DNA of 60,997 nucleotides from Specibacter cremeus (GTDB lineage: Bacteria; Actinomycetota; Actinomycetes; Actinomycetales; Micrococcaceae): contig NZ_RWKQ01000008.1 of assembly GCF_003946885.1 (NCBI RefSeq), positions 1-60,997 of the forward strand. Direction: 5' to 3'. Each line of letters opens with the position of its first letter. The stretch's first letter is position 1. The position numbers were made by a program, and so were the translations under genes. Shown here piece after piece: positions 36,116 through 45,749 of this stretch. A model generated the notes under the pieces. That model searched no databases, was not told the origin of the DNA, and saw nothing but the letters and a program-made list of their open reading frames with translations.

Positions 36116-37327
36116 CTACTCGGTGGTCCGGGTCAGGTGCGCCAGCACATCGGCCAGGGCGACGGCCCCGGCGTCCGCATCCGCGGTTTCGATCTGCTCC
36201 TGCGGCGCGTGGGAGACGCCGGTCGGGTTCCGGACGAAGAGCATGGCGGTGGGGATGCGCGCGGCCAGCACGCCGGCGTCGTGCCCGGCCCCCGATTCCA
36301 GGACGGGGACGGCGCCGAGCACCGTGCGCAACTCGGCGGTCAGCCCCTCATTGAAGCGCACCGTGGGGCTGAGGGATTCCTCGGTGAGGGTGACGGTGCA
36401 GCCCTCCGCCGCCGCAATGAGGCCGGCGGCGGCGTACAGCTCCTCGACGATCGACGCCGTCACCGCGTCCTGCCGGTGGCGTACGTCCACCCAGAGGTCC
36501 ACCTGGGAGGCGATGACGTTCGTGCCGCCGGGGATGGGGGAGAGGCGCCCGACGGTACCGCGCGCGCCGGGCCGGCCGGCCGCGATCCTGCGGACGGCCA
36601 CCACGGCCTGGGCGGCCGCGACCATGGGGTCGGCGCGGTCGGCCATCAGCGTGGTGCCCGCATGGTTGCCTTGGCCGCGGAACGTCAGCTTCCACCGGCC
36701 ATGGCCCAGGATGGAGCCGGCGACGGCCACCGGGGCGCCCAGATCCACCTGGCCGCGGCCCTGCTCGATGTGCAACTCCACGAACTGGCGGATCCCGGCC
36801 AGGCGGTCCCCGTCCTCGCCCAGATGTTCCGGGGCGATGCCGTTGGCCCGGTAGACGTCGGCGAGCGTGTTGCCGTCCGCGTCCGTGAGGGTGCGGGCCT
36901 TGTCGGGGTCAATGGATCCCGCCATGAGCCGGGACCCGATGCACGCCACGCCGAAGCGCGACCCCTCCTCTTCCGGGAACACGGCCACGGCCAGCGGGCG
37001 GCCGGGCCGCTGCCCGCGCCGGCGCATAAGGTCGATGGCCGAGAGCGCGCTGGCCACGCCGAGCGGGCCGTCGAAGGCGCCACCGCCGGGGACCGAGTCC
37101 AGGTGGCTGCCGGTGACGACGGCGTCCGGTCCCGGCTGCCCCCACCAGGCCCACAGGATGCCGTTCCGATCCGTTTCGACGAGGAGCCCGCGCTGTTCGG
37201 CGGCGGCAACAAACCATTCGCGCAGCTCGTTTTCCGCCGTCGAGTGCACCGGCCGGCTGTAGCCGCCCCTCCGGCCGTCCCGGCCGACGTCGGCAATCTG
37301 GCCGAGCAAGGCCATCGGCTGTTCCAC
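36116..37327 (-). CDS. M20-family amidohydrolase (allantoate/N-carbamoyl type) in the hut operon
   Basis: A 403-residue zinc amidohydrolase. Metal ligands appear in VTGSHLDSVPGGGAFDGPLG, FPEEEGSRFG, FVELHIEQGRG and the late GVSHAPQE; GNHAGTTLM belongs to the dimerisation/substrate lid. The family cleaves N-carbamoyl, allantoate or N-formyl amides. It is last in hutH-hutU-hutI-hutF, where a HutG N-formylglutamate deformylase would be expected, so it probably releases formate from N-formylglutamate (inference from position). The start is the GTG at 37327 with GAGGA upstream; an ATG four codons later lacks a ribosome site. Confidence 0.85.
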   Translation of the reverse strand: MEQPMALLGQIADVGRDGRRGGYSRPVHSTAENELREWFVAAAEQRGLLVETDRNGILWAWWGQPGPDAVVTGSHLDSVPGGGAFDGPLGVASALSAIDLMRRRGQRPGRPLAVAVFPEEEGSRFGVACIGSRLMAGSIDPDKARTLTDADGNTLADVYRANGIAPEHLGEDGDRLAGIRQFVELHIEQGRGQVDLGAPVAVAGSILGHGRWKLTFRGQGNHAGTTLMADRADPMVAAAQAVVAVRRIAAGRPGARGTVGRLSPIPGGTNVIASQVDLWVDVRHRQDAVTASIVEELYAAAGLIAAAEGCTVTLTEESLSPTVRFNEGLTAELRTVLGAVPVLESGAGHDAGVLAARIPTAMLFVRNPTGVSHAPQEQIETADADAGAVALADVLAHLTRTTE

Positions 37328-37362
37328 TGGTCCTCGTTCCTTTGCGGGCTCCCGGTGCGTCG

Positions 37363-38706
37363 TCAAAGGGAGCCGATGATCTTGGTGATGGCCTTGTCCA
37401 GGTCGCGTCCGGTGTTGGGCACCCGCAGGTTCTTGCCGTCGTCGACAACGACGACGCCGCCGCGCACCACGGTGCGAACGTCGGCCCCGGTGGCGGCGAA
37501 GATGACGTGCGGGAGGGTCTCCCCGGTGGTGGCGCCGGCGGTGCGCGGCGACTCGAGGTCGATGACCGTGAAGTCGGCCAACTTCCCCGGGGCGATGCTG
37601 CCCGCATCCCAGCCCAGCGACCGGGCGCCGCCTGAGGTCAGTGACTCGGCGATCTGCGCGACGCCCACGTGCCCGCGGCGGCCGCTGACCAGGCGGTGGT
37701 CGAGCTCGATCGCCCGGCCCTCCTCCAGGAGGTCGATCATCATGTGCGCGTCGCTGCCAACGCAGAGTCCGGCACCCGCCGCCAGCAGCGCACCGGCGGG
37801 CCCGACGCCGTCGGCCAGGTCGCGTTCGGTAGTGCAGCACATGCAGATGTTGGTGCCCGTGGATCCGTACGCCGCGATGTCCGCATCGCTCAGGTGGGTT
37901 GCGTGGACGGCCGTCATGTCGGCGCCCAGCACGCCGGCCTCGTGCAGCAGCTTGGTCGGCGTGACGCCGTACACGTCCAGGCTCTCCTGGTTCTCGGCCG
38001 GCTGCTCGGAGACGTGGGCGTGCAACGGCATGCCGTTGGCCCGCGCAAAGTCGGCGACCGGTGCCAGCGCCAGGCGTGGTACGGCGCGGACGCTGTGGAT
38101 GGCCGCGCCGGATCGGAACGTGGCCGTGTCGTGCAGCTGCCCCACCCGGGCGGCCCACTGTTCCCAGGACCCGTCGCTGAACCGCTTCTGCACCCCGGAG
38201 ACCTCCCGGCCGTCGACGCCGCCTTGCAGGTACAGGGTGTCGAGCAGGGTGATCCGCAGCCCGGCGTCCTCGGCGGCCCGGACAACGGTCTCGCCCATGA
38301 TGTTGGGGGTGGCGTAGGGGCGCCCGTCGGGGTCGTGGTGGACGTAGAAGAACTCACCGACGCTCGTCACGCCGGCGAGCGACATCTCGGCGTACGTGGC
38401 CAGCGCCAGCTCGTACAGCGAGTCCGGGTTCAGTGTGCCGGCCACGGAGTACATCAGGTCCCGCCACGACCAGAAACTGTCCACCCCCTGCTGGCCCCTC
38501 CCGCGGATGGCGCGGTGGAACACGTGCGAATGGGCGTTCGCGAAGCCCGGCATGGTCAGGCCCACGAGCCTGCGGGCCCCATCCGGGCAGTCGGCGTTGG
38601 CCGTCACCGCGGTGACTTTATCGCCGTCGACCGTTATCAGGACATTGGCGGTGACGGTATCGCCGCCTAGCCACGCGTACTCGCAGAAGAATGAACTAGT
38701 CAACAC
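37363..38706 (-). CDS. hutF: Formimidoylglutamate deiminase
   Basis: A 447-residue amidohydrolase-superfamily enzyme that converts N-formimino-L-glutamate to N-formyl-L-glutamate and ammonia. The metal motif is FANAHSHVFHRAIRGR; LHAHVSEQPAENQ, AVHATHLSDADI and LCVGSDAHMMIDLLEEGR follow in order, all typical of HutF. The GTG at 38706 is preceded by AAAGGAG and overlaps hutI by 11 bp. Its presence shows the five-step hut route through formylglutamate. Confidence 0.93.
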   Translation of the reverse strand: MLTSSFFCEYAWLGGDTVTANVLITVDGDKVTAVTANADCPDGARRLVGLTMPGFANAHSHVFHRAIRGRGQQGVDSFWSWRDLMYSVAGTLNPDSLYELALATYAEMSLAGVTSVGEFFYVHHDPDGRPYATPNIMGETVVRAAEDAGLRITLLDTLYLQGGVDGREVSGVQKRFSDGSWEQWAARVGQLHDTATFRSGAAIHSVRAVPRLALAPVADFARANGMPLHAHVSEQPAENQESLDVYGVTPTKLLHEAGVLGADMTAVHATHLSDADIAAYGSTGTNICMCCTTERDLADGVGPAGALLAAGAGLCVGSDAHMMIDLLEEGRAIELDHRLVSGRRGHVGVAQIAESLTSGGARSLGWDAGSIAPGKLADFTVIDLESPRTAGATTGETLPHVIFAATGADVRTVVRGGVVVVDDGKNLRVPNTGRDLDKAITKIIGSL

Positions 38707-39922
38707 CGGCTCCTTTGACGACGGCCCCGTCGATGATGATGGTCTCGGTTGAATTGCGCCCGATCCGGTACGCAAGGTGTTCGTGCGAGGGGACGTCCAG
38801 CACCTGGAGGTCCGCCGCCATGCCGGGCGCGAGCGAGCCGATCGTGCCGGCCAGGCCGAGTGCGCACGCGCCGCCGTACGTGGCGGCCCGCAGGGCCTGG
38901 GCGATGCTCATGCCGCCCGTGCGGCAGCCCATGGCCACCGCCAGGTGCATGCTCGTGGTCCAGCACCCCGGACAGACATCGGTGGCGAGGGCTACCTCCA
39001 TACCGGCATCGTACAGGCGTCGCGGGTCCAGCGGTGCCGGGTGCCTGACGGCGAATTCCAGGCACGGCATGTAGACCCCGGTCACCCCGGCGTCCGCCAG
39101 GGCCCGCAATTCGCCGTCGGTGGTGAAATTGAGGTGGTCGGCGCTGACGGCTCCGACGTCCACGGCGAGGGCGGCCGCCCCGGTGTGGCTGTAGGCGTCC
39201 AGATGGATCTTGGGCCGCAGACCGTGCCGGGCGCCCGCCTCGAGGATGCGCCGGGACTGGTCCGGCGTGAAATAGCCGGCATCGCAGTAGACGTCGTTGA
39301 ACGCGGCCCCTTGGGCCGCGACGTCCGGGAGCTGCGCCACGATGTCCTCGGTCCAGTCCTGCGGGTCCCGTTGCGGGTCAATGGCGTGCGCGCCCAGGTA
39401 GGTGGAGACGATCCGGGCCGGCAACTGTTCTTCGAGCCGGGCGTTCACCTCCAGCAGGCGCGCCTCGGCGGCGATGGACAGGCCGTAGCCGGTCTTGCTT
39501 TCCAGGGTGGTGGTGCCGGAATCGATCATTTCCCTGATGCGGTCGGCGGCCGCCTCGACCAGGTCTTCGACCGTTTGGGACCGGGTGTCCGCCATGGTGC
39601 CGAGGATGCCGACCGAGACGCCCGCCGGCGGGGCCTGGCCGGCGGCCACGGCCGCGTACTCACATGCCCGGTCGCCGCCGAAGACCACGTGGGTGTGGCT
39701 GTCCACGAACCCCGGCATCACCACCTTGCCGCGGGCGTCGATTTCCCGGCGGCCGCGGTAGCCGCTGACATCGCCGACGGCGGTGATGGTCCCGCCGTCG
39801 ACGGCGACCCCGCCGCCGGGGATGCGCCCGATCAGGTCGGGCGCGTCCCCGGCGCAGGTGAGCAGTTCCGCGGCGTCGGTGATCAGCAGGTCAACGAGTT
39901 GCGTTCCGCCCGTTGCGGTCAT
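38696..39922 (-). CDS. hutI: Imidazolonepropionase
   Basis: A 408-residue amidohydrolase that opens 4-imidazolone-5-propanoate to N-formiminoglutamate. Metal and substrate motifs: VMPGFVDSHTHVVFGGDR, the family's STTLESKTGYGL (as TTLESKTGYGLS), HLDAYSHTGAA and VALATDVCPGCWTTSMHLA. The ATG at 39922 is one base after the hutU stop. Length is normal. Confidence 0.96.
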   Translation of the reverse strand: MTATGGTQLVDLLITDAAELLTCAGDAPDLIGRIPGGGVAVDGGTITAVGDVSGYRGRREIDARGKVVMPGFVDSHTHVVFGGDRACEYAAVAAGQAPPAGVSVGILGTMADTRSQTVEDLVEAAADRIREMIDSGTTTLESKTGYGLSIAAEARLLEVNARLEEQLPARIVSTYLGAHAIDPQRDPQDWTEDIVAQLPDVAAQGAAFNDVYCDAGYFTPDQSRRILEAGARHGLRPKIHLDAYSHTGAAALAVDVGAVSADHLNFTTDGELRALADAGVTGVYMPCLEFAVRHPAPLDPRRLYDAGMEVALATDVCPGCWTTSMHLAVAMGCRTGGMSIAQALRAATYGGACALGLAGTIGSLAPGMAADLQVLDVPSHEHLAYRIGRNSTETIIIDGAVVKGAGVD

Positions 39923-39923
39923 C

Positions 39924-41717
39924 TCAGGCCTGGTCCGGGCCGAAGGTTGCCGTCGGCGTCCACCACAACGGGATCGTGACACCCTCCGCCGGTCCCACGG
40001 TGTTGGCGACTTCCTTGGCCCGGGCGTAGCCGGACTGGGCGTGCCGGACCACGCCGATGCCGCTGTCCACGGTCAGGCAGGCCTTGAGCCGGTACGCGGC
40101 CGTGTCGGTGCCGTCGGCGATCATGGTGACGCCGGTGTGCACCGAGTCGCCCATGGCGTAGTTCGCCTGGATGGCGATCAGGTCGGACATCCCCGAGGCG
40201 TTGAGCAGCCCGTTCAGGTACGGCCAGTCGGAGATCAGGTCGGAACCGTCGGGCATGTTCTCCGACTCGAACGTCGGGTTGATGATGGAGCCGGAGTCCA
40301 GGTTGTCGCGGGAGAACGCCACGGTTCCCTTGACCTCGCCGCGCTTGATCAACTCGTTGACGGCCAGGCCGAACTTCTTGCGTTGGCCGAACCCGAGGTA
40401 GCAGACGCGCGCCGGCAGCCCCTCGATCGGGATGTGCTTGCGGGCCAGGGTGATCCAGCGGGTGACGATGTCATCGTCCGGGAACAGCTCCAGGGCCAGG
40501 TCGTCAAGGCGGGCCAGGTCCAACGGGTCCCCGGAGGTGCACGTCCAGCGGAACGGGCCGCGGCCCTCCAGGAACAGCGGGCGCAGGTAGGCGGAGACAA
40601 AGCCGGGGATCTTCAACGCGTCCGCGAAACCGTGGAGCTGGCATTCGCGGCGGATCTGGTTGCCGTACTCGAACGTGGGCACGCCGTTGTCGAAGAACCG
40701 GTTCATCGCGGTGAGCTGGCGGACCATGGCCGTGCGGGAGATCTCGAAGTAGGCATCCCGGTCGCGCTTGCGGAATTCCTCGGCCTCCAGCACCGTGTAG
40801 CCGATGGGCACGTAGGCCAGCGGGTCGTGGGCCGGGGTCATCTCGGTGACCACGTCCGGACGAATGTCATGCTCCAGGCAGTACTCGAAGAGTTCGGTCG
40901 CGTTGGCCACCACGGCGATGCCCAGGGGCTTGTTGGCGGCGGCGGCCTCCTGCGCCAGTTCGATGGCGTGCGGGATGGAATCGGCCAGGACGTCGGCGTA
41001 ACCCACCTCGAGGCGGTGCTTGATGATGCGTTCGTCGACGTCGGCGCAGATGGCCACCCCGCCGAGCATGGTCATGGCGCGGGGCTGGTTGCCGCCCATG
41101 CCGCCCATGCCCGCGCAGAGCAGGATCTTGCCGACCCAGCTGCCGTCCAGGTGGATGTCGGCGACGGAGCGCAGCGTCTCGAACGTTCCCTGGATGACGC
41201 CCTGGGTGCCGATGTACTCCCACGGCGAGGCGGTGTACTGGGCGAAGATGGTCAGGTTCTTGTCCTGGAGCTCGTAGAACGTCTTCCAGTCGGGCCGGAC
41301 AAAGTTCGTGGTGGCCATGACCACGCGGGGGGCCAGCTCATGCGTGTCGAACACGGCGACCGGCATGCCGGACTGCACCACCAGGGTCTGGTCATCCTCC
41401 AGGGTCTTCAGCGAGTCGACGATCGCGTAGTAGGACTCCCAGTTCCGGGCGGCCTTGCCGATGCCGCCATAGACCACCAGGTTTTCGACGTGCTCGGAGA
41501 GCTCCATGTTGTTCTCCAGCATGCGCAGGATGGTTTCCTGCTTCCAGCCCTTGCAGCGCAGCGTGTCCCCGCGCTGGGCCTTGACCTCGTACAGGATCTC
41601 CGGTTTTTCCGCGGGCAACTCGCCAAAGGCGACGCCGGTGGCGTTGCCGCCCGGGTGCCGGGTGGTGATCGTCGCGGCCGGTACGGCCGGTACAGTCGTT
41701 TCGGTGGTCGGTGACAT
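39924..41717 (-). CDS. hutU: Urocanate hydratase (urocanase)
   Basis: A 597-residue NAD+-dependent hydratase producing imidazolone propionate from urocanate. Typical segments are YVLYGG-like VVYGGIGKAARNWESY, FAQYTASPWEYIGTQGVIQG, CAGMGGMGGNQPRAMTML, NGVPTFEYGNQIRREC and FRWTCTSGDP (active-site Cys region). It is slightly longer than the usual 550-560 residues because of a Thr/Pro/Ala-rich N-terminus. The ATG at 41717 has AAGGAG upstream. It lies 11 bp after hutH. Confidence 0.97.
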   Translation of the reverse strand: MSPTTETTVPAVPAATITTRHPGGNATGVAFGELPAEKPEILYEVKAQRGDTLRCKGWKQETILRMLENNMELSEHVENLVVYGGIGKAARNWESYYAIVDSLKTLEDDQTLVVQSGMPVAVFDTHELAPRVVMATTNFVRPDWKTFYELQDKNLTIFAQYTASPWEYIGTQGVIQGTFETLRSVADIHLDGSWVGKILLCAGMGGMGGNQPRAMTMLGGVAICADVDERIIKHRLEVGYADVLADSIPHAIELAQEAAAANKPLGIAVVANATELFEYCLEHDIRPDVVTEMTPAHDPLAYVPIGYTVLEAEEFRKRDRDAYFEISRTAMVRQLTAMNRFFDNGVPTFEYGNQIRRECQLHGFADALKIPGFVSAYLRPLFLEGRGPFRWTCTSGDPLDLARLDDLALELFPDDDIVTRWITLARKHIPIEGLPARVCYLGFGQRKKFGLAVNELIKRGEVKGTVAFSRDNLDSGSIINPTFESENMPDGSDLISDWPYLNGLLNASGMSDLIAIQANYAMGDSVHTGVTMIADGTDTAAYRLKACLTVDSGIGVVRHAQSGYARAKEVANTVGPAEGVTIPLWWTPTATFGPDQA

Positions 41718-41728
41718 GGGGGTGCTCC

Positions 41729-43369
41729 TTAGTTGTTGATGTTGCGGACGGCGTCGACGACGGCGCCGCTGTGCACCAGCTCGACGGCGGCGCGAACGCG
41801 GGGGTAGAGGACGGTGTCTTCGGTGATGTGGTTGATGAGCCGGCCGTCCGCGGACCGGTGCGTGCGGACGAGGTCGAGGACGGCGCGGCTGCTGGCGGAC
41901 AGGGCGTCGACGCCCTTGCCGGCCGCCTTGAGCCGCAGTTCCAACGCCTGGGCGGCCATGAGCAGTTCGATGCCGATGACGTTCTCGATGTTGGACACGA
42001 TTTGCCGGGCATGGCGTCCGGCGTTGTTGGCCATGGAGACGTGGTCTTCCTGGTTGGCGCAGGTGGGGATGGAATCCACGCTGTCCGGATGCGCCAGCGT
42101 CTTGCAATCGGACACCAGGGCGGCCGCCAGGTACTGCGGGAGCATGTAGCCGCAGTCCATGCCGACCTTCTCACTGGCGATGAGCATGTCCGGCAATCCG
42201 CGGTTCAGTGTTCCGTCGTCGAGCCTGAACAGCCGGCGCTCGGCGATGCTGCCGATCTCCGTCACTGCAATGGAGAGGAAATCCGAGGCGAAGCCGACGT
42301 ACTCGGCGTGGAAATTGCCGCCCGATACGGCCTTCAGGGACCGGGATGGGGGCAGGTCCGGGAAAATCAGCGGGTTGTCGGTGGCGGCGTTGATTTCGGT
42401 CTCGACAATGCCCCGGACGAACTTCAACGTGTCCTTGACGGGCCCCAGGACCTGCGGGGTGCAGCGCAGCGAATAGGCGTCCTGCGGAGGCTGGCGGACC
42501 GGATCCCGCTCCTCACTGCCGTCGATGAATTCGCTGCCGGCCAGCAATTCGCGGATTCGGGCGGCGACCTCGATCTGTCCGGCATGGCCGCGGGCCTCGT
42601 GGATCTGCGGGATGAACGCGTCGCCGAACCCGGCCAGGGCCTCGATGGACATGGCGGCCGTGATCTGGGCCGTCTCCAGGAGGTTTTCGGCGTCGGCCAA
42701 CGCCAGCGCCGCCTGGGCCGCCGAAAACGAGGTGCCGTTGGTCAGGGCCAGGCCTTCCTTGGGGCCCAGCACAATCCGTTCGATGCCGGCGGCCTCCATG
42801 GCGGTGATGCCATCGACGAGGCGCCCGTCCAGGTACGCCTCGCCGCTGTCCAGTGCCACATCCTCGCCGGCCGGCCGTGTCATCACGATGGCCAGGTGGG
42901 CGAGCGGGATGAGATCCCCGCTGGCGCCGAGCGAGCCATATTCGGGGACGGCCGGGAAGACCCCCGCATCCAGCATGGCCAGCAAGGTTTCCGGGACAAT
43001 TTGGCGAACCGCGGAGTACCCCCGGGTGAGGCTGGCGGCACGCACCAGCATCGAGCCGCGCACCACTTCCTCATCGAGGTGCCGGCCCACACCGCTGGCG
43101 TTGGAGAGGATGAGCCGGCGGGAGAGCTCCGAGGCGTCCTCGACCTGGTCGAACGCCCGCCGCCCCGCCAACGAACCGAACCCGGTGTTGATGCTGTAGA
43201 TGGCGGGGACGTCCACGCCGACGCGCATGTCATTCATGATCGCCGAAACCCAGTGCTCGCTGGCCTTCATGGCCTCGAGTGCGTCCGCGGAAATGGACAC
43301 GGATTGGCGGCCGCGCACCACCGACAGGAAATCTTCAATCGTCAGGCGTGCATTTCCAATTTCAATCAC
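41729..43369 (-). CDS. hutH: Histidine ammonia-lyase
   Basis: A 546-residue MIO-type lyase converting histidine to urocanate and ammonia. The cofactor forms from Ala149-Ser150-Gly151 in YGSLGASGDLIPLAHL; SINTGFGSLA, GLALTNGTSF and SFSAAQAAL-type segments complete the family. The GTG at 43369 is fixed by AGGAGG just upstream. It opens the hut operon. It is somewhat longer than the common 510 residues, mainly through insertions in the C-terminal half. Confidence 0.96.
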   Translation of the reverse strand: MIEIGNARLTIEDFLSVVRGRQSVSISADALEAMKASEHWVSAIMNDMRVGVDVPAIYSINTGFGSLAGRRAFDQVEDASELSRRLILSNASGVGRHLDEEVVRGSMLVRAASLTRGYSAVRQIVPETLLAMLDAGVFPAVPEYGSLGASGDLIPLAHLAIVMTRPAGEDVALDSGEAYLDGRLVDGITAMEAAGIERIVLGPKEGLALTNGTSFSAAQAALALADAENLLETAQITAAMSIEALAGFGDAFIPQIHEARGHAGQIEVAARIRELLAGSEFIDGSEERDPVRQPPQDAYSLRCTPQVLGPVKDTLKFVRGIVETEINAATDNPLIFPDLPPSRSLKAVSGGNFHAEYVGFASDFLSIAVTEIGSIAERRLFRLDDGTLNRGLPDMLIASEKVGMDCGYMLPQYLAAALVSDCKTLAHPDSVDSIPTCANQEDHVSMANNAGRHARQIVSNIENVIGIELLMAAQALELRLKAAGKGVDALSASSRAVLDLVRTHRSADGRLINHITEDTVLYPRVRAAVELVHSGAVVDAVRNINN

Positions 43370-43396
43370 CGTATGGCCTCCTAGTTGATGCCTGCA

Positions 43397-43424
43397 ACGC
43401 TAGTCACGTTTGACATCAGGGCAA
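43397..43424 (-). promoter_or_regulatory. Candidate hutH promoter
   Basis: On the minus strand TTGCCC (43424-43419), a 16-bp spacer and TAGCGT (43402-43397) form a plausible -35/-10 pair about 30 bp before the hutH start. The remaining upstream region to 43629 shows no gene and no clear operator. Confidence 0.3.
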
Positions 43425-43629
43425 GCCATGGTTCTCACCAGTCGATAATGCTTGTTCGGCGTAGATTGTCCAGTTGGCTGCGGCAGGGCGGGCGATGGAT
43501 CATCGTTTTCTCGCAGGCCGATAAGTGGATGCGCCGGGCGTCACTGTGTGGGGCACGATTGCGCGCCGGCGCACGACAGAAATCCCCGGGCCGGGTTTGG
43601 GCGCCGGGGAGTTGTCGTTGTGCGTTGCG

Positions 43630-44136
43630 CTAGCCCTCTTCGTCCTCGGCGGACCAGCGGCGGAAATCCAGCGACAGGTACAGGGCCAGCGCGGCAGAGT
43701 TGTCCTCTTTCACTCGCAGCGCCACATCCGGTTGGCCGGCGTTGAACAGTGTGTCCATGGTGGCCAGCACCAAGTCCTCGGCAAGCCCGCGGCGGCGGAA
43801 CTCCCGGTCGGTGAACAGCTCGAAGATGAACGGCGCGTCGGGCGCGTCGGCGTCGAGGGCGCGTTCCACGACGAGGATGGCGGCCACGATGTTGCCGTTG
43901 TCGTCGAGCGCCACATGCGAGGCTTCCGGCAGGAACTTGCCATATTTGCCCTCCATGTGCTCGCGCAGGTCGGCGATGGCCGCGTCCAGGTTGTCCCCGG
44001 CGATCCCGGGATCGTAGGCGGTGAAGTACAGCTCGCCGAGCCGGGTGAGATCCGTCTCCGTAACCGTGCGGGATGCCGTCTTGAGCTCCCGCTCCAGCGG
44101 TCCTGTCCTGGCAATGAGGGTGACCATGTCAGTCAT
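43630..44136 (-). CDS. GNAT-family N-acetyltransferase
   Basis: A 168-residue GNAT protein. The acetyl-CoA loop is FTDREFRRRGLAEDLVLATM; the C-terminal ALRVKEDNSAALALYLSLDF is the usual strand-helix. The N-terminal helices (LTRLGELYFTAYDPGIAGDN, REHMEGKYGKFLPEASHVAL) suggest a small-molecule or aminoacyl substrate, but none can be assigned. The ATG at 44136 has AAGGAGCG upstream. It is a single gene upstream of hutH on the same strand. Confidence 0.8.
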   Translation of the reverse strand: MTDMVTLIARTGPLERELKTASRTVTETDLTRLGELYFTAYDPGIAGDNLDAAIADLREHMEGKYGKFLPEASHVALDDNGNIVAAILVVERALDADAPDAPFIFELFTDREFRRRGLAEDLVLATMDTLFNAGQPDVALRVKEDNSAALALYLSLDFRRWSAEDEEG

Positions 44137-44592
44137 GGAGCGCTCCTTCTATTGATCGAGGTTGCGGCGGCACAGTGTCGCTGGTGGCGATAGGGCCATG
44201 TTAGACGCGATTCACGCTACCAGCCACGGGGGACTGGGACGGACGGGCGCGGCCCCGGCGGGGCCCGTTGGCTGCGGGTGCGCCGTTGTTCGACGGCGCG
44301 GTGGGCTCTGGTTGAACGGCCATGCCCGTTCATCGGCGCAAGACCTTCCAACAGCATGATCGTCCGCCTCGGCCCTCGGCCCTCGGCCCATATCGCGATG
44401 GACCGTCTCAGGGGACGCCATTTGCGTCCTATCTCGGCACCGTGGGCGCGGGACTACAGACGGGGTTCCGATTTCGAGAACTGGGACGCGAAGTTGATCC
44501 AAGTCCAGGGTTGCTCATCAGTCGATTATTTGTGGTTTTGGCGGGTGGTGGTCTATAGGCTGGGAGTGAGCCTGAAGAGGAGGGTGTTCACG
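44137..44592. other. 456-bp gap without a recognisable gene
   Basis: No open frame here has a recognisable family. Just before the antitoxin gene TATAGG at about 44555 could be a -10 element, followed by the ribosome site GAGGAGG. The composition is like the flanks. Confidence 0.5.
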
Positions 44593-44976
44593 ATGAGCAT
44601 TGCATCGATTGTCGGTTCGGCGCACGCCAAGACCGCGCGGCTGGACATTCGGGAGATCGTCAGACGCTTGAACAGTGCCCTGGGGGCGACGCTTGTCGCG
44701 GCGTTGGCGGGCAGCAAGGACCGGAAGATCAGCTACGGCTGGGCGAAGCAGGACGGTCCGGAACCCAATGTTGCCGCCGTAAAACGTTTGCAGTTCGCCT
44801 ACGCGCAGTGGGATCTGGTTTCCTCTGTGGAGGGGGAGCACGTGGCCCGGATGTGGTTCATCGGTGCCAATCCATGGCTGGACCAGGATTCCCCGATCGA
44901 CGCGATCAGGGAGGACAGGTACAAGGAGACGGCGCATGCGGCCGCGGAGATGATTGACGACGGTTTCGCCGGGTGA
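44593..44976 (+). CDS. Xre/MbcA-ParS-like antitoxin of a RES system
   Basis: A 127-residue antitoxin. The N-terminal half is a Xre-like helical domain (LDIREIVRRLNSALGATLVA, GSKDRKISYGWAKQDGPEPN). The C-terminal toxin-binding domain contains MWFIGANPWLDQDSPIDAIR. Such antitoxins neutralise RES toxins and autoregulate. The ATG at 44593 has GAGGAGG upstream. The gene overlaps its toxin by 4 bp (GTGA), which is the usual coupling. Confidence 0.85.
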   Translation: MSIASIVGSAHAKTARLDIREIVRRLNSALGATLVAALAGSKDRKISYGWAKQDGPEPNVAAVKRLQFAYAQWDLVSSVEGEHVARMWFIGANPWLDQDSPIDAIREDRYKETAHAAAEMIDDGFAG

Positions 44977-45749
44977 TACGTATCTGTTCAAGGACCGGGC
45001 TGGCGCTGGTCGAGGGCCCGGTGACTGCCTACCGGGTCGCGAAGGAATCGTACGGCCCGCTCGGGCCTCAGGAGCGCGGGGCCTTCGACGATGACAGATC
45101 GGGGTGGTATCGCTTTGACACGCCCGGACGGACGATCTACGCGGCGGAGGATGCGCGCACGGCGTTTCTGGAGGCGTTGTCTTGGGCGCGGATGACGACA
45201 CGACATGCCGCTTACTTGTCCAAGACCGCGAAGTTCTTCGGTGTCGACATCAAAACCGTGCGTGCCGAGGTCGAGGATGACTGGCAGCGTAACGGGAACA
45301 TGGCGCCGGGCCGGATCCCGGCGAACTGGCGTGACGGCCGTCTGCTCTACACGCTGGACTTCGGCGCCGGCGCGTGGGTGGACGTCACCCACGGCGACAC
45401 GATCGCGGTGCTCACTGGCGTTCTTGACCGGGAACTGTACCAGCTGGACGTGACGGAATCGCTGACCCTGGCCGAGATCACCGGTGGTCGGCGTGAGGTG
45501 ACGACACTCCTGGCGATGTGGATCAGAGAACAACTCCTGGACGACGGCTCGTACCCGCTGGGGATCCGCTTCCTCTCCAAACACGACGCGGTGGGGCAGG
45601 AGCGCGGGTCCTGTTTTGCGTTCTGGTTGCGACAGGCCGACGTCGGGTTGGGGAACGATCCCGTGACGGTGCGCGACGCCGCGCCAATCGGCCACAATGA
45701 TCCCGCGTACCGGTTTGCACTGGATCGGCACGGGATTCAGTCACGGTAG
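44973..45749 (+). CDS. RES-domain toxin (NAD+-consuming type)
   Basis: A 258-residue RES protein. The family's Arg, Glu and Ser appear as Arg21 (TAYRVAKES), Glu67 (RTAFLEALS, preceded by RTIYAAEDA) and Ser202 (RFLSKHD). Characterised RES toxins such as MbcT degrade NAD+ by phosphorolysis or hydrolysis and stop growth unless the Xre antitoxin is bound. It is longer than the 180-230 residues of most RES toxins, with an insertion around residues 90-150. It lies in a decayed region next to hut. Confidence 0.83.
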   Translation: MIRICSRTGLALVEGPVTAYRVAKESYGPLGPQERGAFDDDRSGWYRFDTPGRTIYAAEDARTAFLEALSWARMTTRHAAYLSKTAKFFGVDIKTVRAEVEDDWQRNGNMAPGRIPANWRDGRLLYTLDFGAGAWVDVTHGDTIAVLTGVLDRELYQLDVTESLTLAEITGGRREVTTLLAMWIREQLLDDGSYPLGIRFLSKHDAVGQERGSCFAFWLRQADVGLGNDPVTVRDAAPIGHNDPAYRFALDRHGIQSR

